The translations under genes and the position numbers were made by a program. A DNA stretch of 11,532 nucleotides from Anaerolineaceae bacterium (lineage in GTDB: Bacteria; Chloroflexota; Anaerolineae; Anaerolineales; Anaerolineaceae): contig JAIOTF010000120.1 in assembly GCA_021107195.1 (NCBI GenBank), forward strand, positions 1 to 11,532, given 5' to 3'. A model generated the notes under the pieces. The model saw nothing but the letters and a program-made list of their open reading frames with translations. It did no database searches and was not told the origin of the DNA. The number at the start of each line of letters is the position of its first letter. Within the stretch, counting starts at the first letter, position 1. Shown here piece by piece: positions 6,884-11,532 of the stretch.

Positions 6884-7804
6884 ATGATTATTGCACAATA
6901 TCAGGGTGAGTTCTTTGCAATATCGGCCGCTTTTTTATGGGCGTTCTCAGCGATTCTGTTTGAACGACTTGGAAAAAAGATACGCCCGATTGAAATGACC
7001 TTGCTTAAGGGCACTTTTGCAGCGACCATGCTTGGCGCCACAATGTTTCTGTTGCGTGAACCCATTTCAAGTATCAATTCGCTGAGTTTGATCGTTCTTT
7101 TAATCAGCGGGGCGGTCGGAATTGGGATTGGGGACACGGCATATTTTGAAGCAATTAAAAATCTTGGAGCGCGCCAGGCGCTGCTACTGGGTACGCTGGC
7201 ACCGCCTATGACGGCTCTGCTTGCGCTGATTTTTCTTGGAGAGGGAGTGGCACCGGTCTCATGGCTGGGTATTCTGATCACGGTAGGGGGCGTGGCCTGG
7301 GTCATTTCTGAACGGAGACGCAATGGGCAATTGCAAGCAAATGGCAACGTTGAACGCAATGTCCGACGCGGGGTTCTATTTGGTGTATTGGCCTCGTTGT
7401 CACAGGCCAGCGGCTTGATCCTTTCCCGGTATGCGTTTAGTTTTTCGACAATCAGTGCTCTGCAAAGTGCAATTTTGCGGCTGGCTGCTGGAGTAGTGGT
7501 ATTGTATGCCTGGATCAAATATAAGAAACAGCCGTTGGGTAAGTGGCGTAAACAGCCCAAATCCTGGCGAACCTGGTTGATGATATTGCTGGTGTCATTT
7601 GTGGGTACATACGTTTGTATCTGGTTGCAGCAATTGGCTGTAAAATTTTCTCCGGCAGGTATAACGCAAACATTGTTAGCGACTAGTCCGCTCTTTATCC
7701 TTCCGATATCCGCTATTCGCAGAGAGAAATTAACCCTGCGGGCAATCCTGGGTGCGGGTGTTTCGCTGTTTGGAATCATGATATTATTTGGTTTGTTCGG
7801 ATAA
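6884..7804 (+). CDS. EamA/DMT-family transporter
   Basis: A 306-residue membrane protein of the drug/metabolite transporter superfamily with two tandem EamA repeats (about residues 6-140 and 160-300) and roughly ten membrane segments. Signatures are FFAISAAFLWAFSAILFERLG at the N terminus, GIGDTAYFEAIKNLGARQALLLG and PPMTALLALIFLGE ending the first repeat, and ATSPLFILPISAIRREKLTLRAILGAGVSLFGI in the second. Family members export amino acids, metabolites or drugs; the substrate here is not evident. The frame is open back to 6674 inside the MFS gene, but ATG 6884 is chosen because AGGA (6872-6875) lies 8 bases upstream and the first EamA helix follows directly. It sits 38 bases after the MFS stop, probably in the same operon. 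Confidence 0.88.
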   Translation: MIIAQYQGEFFAISAAFLWAFSAILFERLGKKIRPIEMTLLKGTFAATMLGATMFLLREPISSINSLSLIVLLISGAVGIGIGDTAYFEAIKNLGARQALLLGTLAPPMTALLALIFLGEGVAPVSWLGILITVGGVAWVISERRRNGQLQANGNVERNVRRGVLFGVLASLSQASGLILSRYAFSFSTISALQSAILRLAAGVVVLYAWIKYKKQPLGKWRKQPKSWRTWLMILLVSFVGTYVCIWLQQLAVKFSPAGITQTLLATSPLFILPISAIRREKLTLRAILGAGVSLFGIMILFGLFG

Positions 7805-7819
7805 ATGAGGAGCTATGCT

Positions 7820-8370
7820 ATGCGCGAGAAACGTTTTGACGGCAAGCCTGAGGAATTACGCTCGCCTGAGCGAATCGCTGTTCTGGAGGTCAAAACAGTC
7901 ATTGATCTGGTATTGCAAGATGTGCAAGCCGATAGTGTGCTGGACGCGGGTACAGGAAGTGGTCTATTCGCGGAGGCATTCCATAAGCAGGGTCTTGAAG
8001 CGGTATGCGTAGACGTTTCACAAGATATGCTTGATTTGGCAAGGCAATACTTGCCAGGAGCAGACCTGCGTTTAGGAAAAGCAGAAGCACTGCCTTTTCC
8101 TGATAGATATTGCGACCTTGTTTTTCTGGGGCATGTATTGCATGAAACAGATGTGCCGTTGCAGGCTTTGAAGGAAGCGCGCAGGGTTGGCCGTAAACGT
8201 ACAGCGGTGCTGGAAGGCGTTATGATGAAGGCAATATAAGTTTTGGCCCACCGCGTGCGCACCGTTTGGCACGGGATCAGGTTCGGATTTGGTGCGAGCA
8301 AGCCGGTTTTGTGCGGTTTGAGAGCTATGCGTTGACCCATATGATGCTTTACTTAATGAGTGCTGCATAA
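7820..8370 (+). pseudogene. Small class I SAM-dependent methyltransferase, frameshifted
   Basis: A methyltransferase of the Methyltransf_11 type, split by one missing base. The first part (7820-8215) has the SAM-binding motif VLDAGTGSG near residue 38, the acidic VDVSQDML and LPFPDRYCDLVFLGHVLHE, then reads ...TAVLE. In that frame it then enters unrelated codons and stops at 8239. Shifting frame at 8216 restores RYDEGNISFGPPRAHRL and a sensible C-terminal part, including VRIWCEQAGFVRFESYAL, to TAA at 8370. Supplying one T before GG at 8216 gives a Trp codon and a 183-residue protein, a normal size for the family, so a single-base deletion fits exactly. The start at 7820 is set by GAGGAG (7807-7812), 7 bases upstream. 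It is 15 bases after the EamA stop. Either a recent loss in this strain or a read error; the target is unknown. Confidence 0.86.
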
Positions 8371-8404
8371 TTGAAATTTCCGCTTTGGAACAGGCAGGTT
8401 TGAA

Positions 8405-9265
8405 ATGACTGAAATTATGATCAATTCTGAAAAATGTACCGGCTGTGGGGCATGTGTGGATGTGTGCAATGTTACCCAGGTTTATAAGATGCGGGACAAG
8501 AAGGCCGTTGTCGCTTCTGCGCGGCGATGTTGGCAGTGCGGGCAGTGCGTGGCTGTATGCCCGGTGGATGCAATTACACATTCTGCTTTCCCGCTGGAAA
8601 AATGCCCGCCAGTAGGGGAATATTCTGCGGCAGAAATCCTGCGGACGAATTCCATTTTGCAGAACCGGCGTTCTGTGCGCGTGTTCAAAAACAAGTCTGT
8701 TGAGAGAAGTGTCATCGAAGATTTGATCAAGGTCTCGCGCGGCGCGCCAAGCGCCAAGAATCGCCAGACGGTGGACTGGATCGCTATCGATAATCAGGAA
8801 AAAATTACGCAGATGAGAATCAAAACGGTGGCGGTCTTAGGCGATATTGCCAGGGATTTGCGGATTAAAGCACAGGGTCCTGGACTGGATGAAAAGTTAC
8901 AGCGCCAGCACTTGCTTTATGCAAAATCCCTGGAATTTCTGGAGCGAAAGCAAGACAGAGGCGAGGATGCTGTATTTTATCGGGCGCCCGTCGTCTTGCT
9001 GGCGCATGTACCACTCGGAGAATTTGGGGTGGAGGACGCAGTGTATGCAGGGTACAGCCTGATGTTGGCAGCGCATATGCAGGGTTTAGGAACCTGTCAG
9101 ATTGGTTATTTTTCAATTGCCCTGGCGCAGAACAGAGATTTACAGCAGGATGTAGGCGTACCAGAGGGACGAGAGATTGGACTGGCCATGATCCTGGGGT
9201 ATCAGAAATACCGTTATCGCCGTGAAATCCCGCGCCGGACACCAGAAGTGGTTTGGCTTAACTGA
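8405..9265 (+). CDS. Ferredoxin-nitroreductase fusion (2[4Fe-4S] plus FMN domain)
   Basis: A 286-residue two-domain flavoprotein. Residues about 5-60 form a bacterial ferredoxin domain with two cysteine clusters, C11-x2-C14-x2-C17-x3-C21 and C42-x2-C45-x2-C48-x3-CP, expected to carry two [4Fe-4S] clusters. The first lacks the usual proline after its last cysteine. Residues about 84-270 form a nitroreductase domain, starting at the FMN-phosphate-binding NRRSVRVFKNKSV and RGAPSAKNRQ, with AHMQGLGTCQIGYF further on. The layout suggests electron flow from a ferredoxin or similar donor through the clusters to FMN, then to a nitro, quinone or related acceptor; the substrate is unknown. ATG 8405 follows AGG at 8396-8398 by 6 bases. 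It is the last gene of the plus-strand cluster, 34 bases after the methyltransferase, and ends at a hairpin terminator. Confidence 0.92.
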   Translation: MTEIMINSEKCTGCGACVDVCNVTQVYKMRDKKAVVASARRCWQCGQCVAVCPVDAITHSAFPLEKCPPVGEYSAAEILRTNSILQNRRSVRVFKNKSVERSVIEDLIKVSRGAPSAKNRQTVDWIAIDNQEKITQMRIKTVAVLGDIARDLRIKAQGPGLDEKLQRQHLLYAKSLEFLERKQDRGEDAVFYRAPVVLLAHVPLGEFGVEDAVYAGYSLMLAAHMQGLGTCQIGYFSIALAQNRDLQQDVGVPEGREIGLAMILGYQKYRYRREIPRRTPEVVWLN

Positions 9266-9284
9266 TAACCGGGAAATGAGCATG

Positions 9285-9320
9285 AAAACAAGCTCCAGCC
9301 CGTTTTGGCTGGAGCTTTAT
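9285..9320. terminator. Bidirectional hairpin terminator between convergent genes
   Basis: A perfect 10-bp stem (AGCTCCAGCC 9291-9300 / GGCTGGAGCT 9307-9316) with a 6-base loop lies between two genes that end toward each other. It is followed by TTAT on the plus strand and TGTTTT on the minus strand. It sits 25 bases after the nitroreductase stop and 21 bases past the sufB stop. The T tracts are short, so efficiency is uncertain, but the placement is as expected for a shared terminator. Confidence 0.8.
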
Positions 9321-9337
9321 CGATTAAGAAACGCTTT

Positions 9338-10537
9338 CTATAATCCTTCGCCGTGTCCTGACATCTCGGCGATTTGGTCAATGCGGGCATCGAGTTCTTC
9401 GCCGAGGCCTTCGATATCTGCGTTAAGGAAGCCGCGAATGATCATCGAAATTGCCTGACGTTCCTCAATCCCGCGGGATTGTAGGTATTCAACCTGCTCG
9501 GGGGCGATTTTGCCGATGCTGGCCTCGTGGCTCATCTGCGCCTCGGGGTGTTGGGCGCGAATCCCAGGGGTGGATTCGATGAACCCTTTCTTTCCCGGGT
9601 CAAGGATCATCCCGGAACAGTCAATATGGGCGCGGCAACGGTTGCTCCCGACCAACAGCCCGGTCTGGGAAATCTGACCACCGGTACAGATGGCGCGATG
9701 TTCCAACTCCGCACTGGTATCCTTTCCATTCAGGTAGACCTCGCCGCCACTGATGATGTGAGAGCCGGTTGAGCCAAGGATAACGCTGTAATAGCGAGCT
9801 GATGCGCCATCGCCGTTCAGCCATGTTGTTGGGTTAGAGCGAATATCGGCGGCTGGGCGAAGGGAAACGTAATTACTTTCAAAGATTCCTTCTTCATCCA
9901 CTGCTGTCGCAGAGTGGGGGCGGACAGATACCTTGGGTCCCCAACTATGCACCATAGTATTGGTGAAACGGGCACGCTTGCCGACGTATTGTTCACTTAC
10001 AGCCAAGTGAACACCACTTGAAATCTCGTGTTGGGTAGCGCAGCCAGTGATGAGGGTCAGTTCAGCGTCATCTTCAATGATGACGATGTTGTGGATAGCC
10101 TGGGCGATGTTGGTGTGGGTGGTATAGAGGGCCGCCTGGTAAGGGAATTTCACTTTTGTGCCAGCATGTACGCGAATAAAGTAGCCTTGTGGAATTTCCT
10201 GGTTGGCGCAAAATCTGGTGATTTTGTTGGTGTCAGGGTCGATCAATTTCCAGGCGTATTTTTTTTGCAGCCAATCATATTTTTTCAATGCATCGGCGAT
10301 TGGCAGCACTTCCAGGCCTTCGGCCTGGGTTTGGGAGCAGACGGTGTGGAAATCCTGCACGACGAAGGTGCCGGCTCGTTCAGGATTGTCGAAAAGGACA
10401 CCGACTTCAGCCAGTTCCTGAGCGTCGATTTTTGAGAATTGAGAGGGCGCAATCAAGCTGGGCTGTGAGCTGCCGCTTTCAATGACAAAATCCTTGATCT
10501 CAATTTCTTCCGAAGGGGTCCAGGTGGATTCATTCAT
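9338..10537 (-). CDS. sufB: SufB/SufD-family Fe-S cluster assembly scaffold
   Basis: A 399-residue SufB/SufD-family protein, the scaffold on which Fe-S clusters are built and which SufC drives by ATP hydrolysis in the cytosol. The core is the repetitive beta-helix region (about residues 90-330), with blocks such as GYFIRVHAGTKVKFPYQAAL, DDAELTLITGC and RPAADIRSNPTTWLNGDGA. The conserved C-terminal part reads SHEASIGKIAPEQVEYLQSRGIEERQAISMIIRGFL, typical of the family. It could be named SufB or SufD from sequence; as the only such protein here it probably forms a homodimer. ATG 10537 is chosen over 10573 because AGGTGA lies 7 bases upstream and the codon overlaps the sufC stop as TAATG. No sufS, sufU or sufE lies in the window. 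Confidence 0.9.
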   Translation of the reverse strand: MNESTWTPSEEIEIKDFVIESGSSQPSLIAPSQFSKIDAQELAEVGVLFDNPERAGTFVVQDFHTVCSQTQAEGLEVLPIADALKKYDWLQKKYAWKLIDPDTNKITRFCANQEIPQGYFIRVHAGTKVKFPYQAALYTTHTNIAQAIHNIVIIEDDAELTLITGCATQHEISSGVHLAVSEQYVGKRARFTNTMVHSWGPKVSVRPHSATAVDEEGIFESNYVSLRPAADIRSNPTTWLNGDGASARYYSVILGSTGSHIISGGEVYLNGKDTSAELEHRAICTGGQISQTGLLVGSNRCRAHIDCSGMILDPGKKGFIESTPGIRAQHPEAQMSHEASIGKIAPEQVEYLQSRGIEERQAISMIIRGFLNADIEGLGEELDARIDQIAEMSGHGEGL

Positions 10538-11298
10538 TATTGATTCACCTTTCGTTTGATGCAGGTCAGACATTGCGAATAGCCTGAGTCATAAATGGTG
10601 TCGAGAACAATCTGGGCATTTCCACAGCCTTCAATGGTGCCATCCAGCATCACGTGTGCTTTGTCAGCATACACGTTTTCAAGAATCTGACCAGTGTGTG
10701 TAATGATGAGGCCGGAGCGGCGGAATGCAGGGTGGCTAATGTCAATGGAAAAGAGGCGTTTTGCCATTTCACCAATTAATTCAAGCGCCTCAATGTCTAC
10801 GCCTGAATCGGGTTCGTCCAGCATGGCAAATTTTGGCCGGGTGGCTAAAAGCTGCAAGAGTTCAACGCGGCGTATCTCTCCGCCGGATAGGCCATCGTTA
10901 ATATCGCGGTCAAGGAATTTGTCCATACCGTTGGCTGTAATCAGGTCTTCCAGTTCACGCGCATTTGCAGCGTTTTGCGCGTAGGCATAATCCAGCACCT
11001 GGCGCAGGCGGACCCCTTTGATCGTCGGCGGTCGTTGCTGAGCCACAGCGATTCCTTTTCGGGCACGTTCCGTTAACCCAAGCTCGGTGATATCTTCGCC
11101 TTCAAAGATGATTTTGCCTGAGGTGATCTTATAGTCGGAGAATCCCATAATTGTCATCATTAATGAAGTTTTTCCACTGCCATTGGGACCAAAAATGGCG
11201 TGTACTTCACCTTCGGGGACTTCAATGTTAATCTTATTAAGAATTTCATCCCCACGGACGGTTACATTGAGATCATGAATTTCAAGAATATTGTTCAT
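10537..11298 (-). CDS. sufC: SufC-type ABC ATPase of Fe-S cluster assembly
   Basis: A 253-residue soluble ABC ATPase that binds the SufB scaffold and couples ATP hydrolysis to cluster assembly. Visible motifs are Walker A GPNGSGKTS (about residues 38-46), the Q-loop region IAVAQQRPP, signature LSGGE (about 138), Walker B FAMLDEPDSGVD (about 157-168) and the switch His in IITHTG. No membrane segments are present. Unlike the E. coli protein it ends in a cysteine pair, CLTC, close to the C terminus. ATG 11298 has AAAGGAA just upstream with short spacing (3 bases after AGGA). The stop shares its final A with the sufB start, so the two are translationally coupled. A generic ABC ATPase is less likely given the direct pairing with a SufB-family gene. 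Confidence 0.93.
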   Translation of the reverse strand: MNNILEIHDLNVTVRGDEILNKINIEVPEGEVHAIFGPNGSGKTSLMMTIMGFSDYKITSGKIIFEGEDITELGLTERARKGIAVAQQRPPTIKGVRLRQVLDYAYAQNAANARELEDLITANGMDKFLDRDINDGLSGGEIRRVELLQLLATRPKFAMLDEPDSGVDIEALELIGEMAKRLFSIDISHPAFRRSGLIITHTGQILENVYADKAHVMLDGTIEGCGNAQIVLDTIYDSGYSQCLTCIKRKVNQ

Positions 11299-11312
11299 TG
11301 TTCCTTTCTGAA

Positions 11313-11365
11313 CGTTTGCAGTTGTATGGGTTGCAAACGGGATTGTTTCAACAGAGGTAAGTATA
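11313..11365 (-). promoter_or_regulatory. Candidate sufC promoter -10 and inverted repeat in the leader
   Basis: On the minus strand a good -10, TATACT (11365-11360), has only a poor -35 (TACAAA at 17 bases). The predicted start is near 11353, giving a 5' leader of about 55 bases. Inside it is an 8-bp inverted repeat, CGTTTGCA (11313-11320) / TGCAAACG (11332-11339), with an 11-base spacer. It could be a repressor site or an RNA hairpin just upstream of the ribosome site. The weak -35 would suit an activator-dependent promoter. Tentative. Confidence 0.42.
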
Positions 11366-11532
11366 ACGCAGTCACAAGGGTTTTTGTATTATTCTGCACC
11401 CAGACCAGGGCCTACGCATGAAATTATGCTCCAAAAACGACAGTAGCAAGGTAATCTTTGCTCAAAGCGCATTTTAACCGCTTGGCCTTGATACTTCTTT
11501 TGCAAGACTTTTCCCGTCGTAACAAATTCAAC
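11366..11532. other. Terminal stretch without a supported gene
   Basis: I see no RNA gene or recognisable protein here. On the minus strand two frames stay open from the window edge for roughly 35-48 codons, so the 3' end of an upstream minus-strand gene could enter here, but neither translation looks like a family I know. The sequence is AT-rich near 11380-11390. Confidence 0.4.

Noticed and set aside
5768..7779. Long minus-strand ORFs (5768-6331, 6901-7779) opposite the transporters
   Set aside because: Low-complexity translations without domain signs; the plus-strand frames encode clear membrane proteins with ribosome sites.
8216..8242. Programmed ribosomal frameshift in the methyltransferase
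   Set aside because: No slippery heptamer and no obvious downstream stimulatory hairpin; a missing single base explains the break exactly.
11321..11333. SufR-like operator (CAAC-N6-GTTG) in the sufC leader
   Set aside because: The sequence has GTTG repeated in direct, not inverted, orientation with wrong spacing.

Overview
The window looks like a chromosomal segment of an anaerobic, mid-GC bacterium. The best guess is Chloroflexota, class Anaerolineae. This rests on the protein style only: a long HisG with an inserted region, a large ArsR-type regulator with an N-terminal FDLFVSL-type domain, a two-gene SufC-SufB system, and a ferredoxin-nitroreductase fusion. No marker gene fixes the taxonomy.

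Layout. (1) Positions 1-4258, minus strand: the start of a histidine operon, hisG-hisD-hisC-hisB. The genes are packed tightly, with two 4-base ATGA overlaps and one 11-base gap, and hisB runs off the left edge. Upstream of hisG is a compact control region that no long ORF reveals. It has a strong sigma70-type promoter, a 27-codon leader peptide with three consecutive His codons that starts about 3 bases after the predicted transcription start, and an intrinsic terminator before hisG. Together they form a classic ribosome-mediated his attenuator that appears to be read from a leaderless transcript. (2) Positions 4372-9265, plus strand: a divergent five-gene cluster. It starts with its own promoter (TTGACG, 17 bases, TATCAT) and a perfect 18-bp palindrome on the predicted transcription start. 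It encodes an ArsR-type regulator, an MFS transporter, an EamA/DMT transporter, a small SAM methyltransferase broken by a one-base frameshift, and a ferredoxin-nitroreductase. (3) Positions 9285-9320: a hairpin terminator between convergent transcription units. (4) Positions 9338-11365, minus strand: a two-gene sufC-sufB operon for Fe-S cluster assembly, with an inverted repeat in its 5' leader. (5) The last ~170 bases show no clear gene.

How the parts work together. The his genes encode the first step (HisG), a middle dehydratase (HisB), the aminotransferase (HisC) and the last step (HisD) of histidine synthesis, and the leader would let transcription through only when charged His-tRNA is scarce. 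The plus-strand cluster reads as an autoregulated exporter/modification/redox cassette for an unknown small molecule; that role is inferred from gene content alone. SufC-SufB would form a minimal ATPase-scaffold, which could supply Fe-S clusters to proteins such as the neighbouring ferredoxin-nitroreductase.
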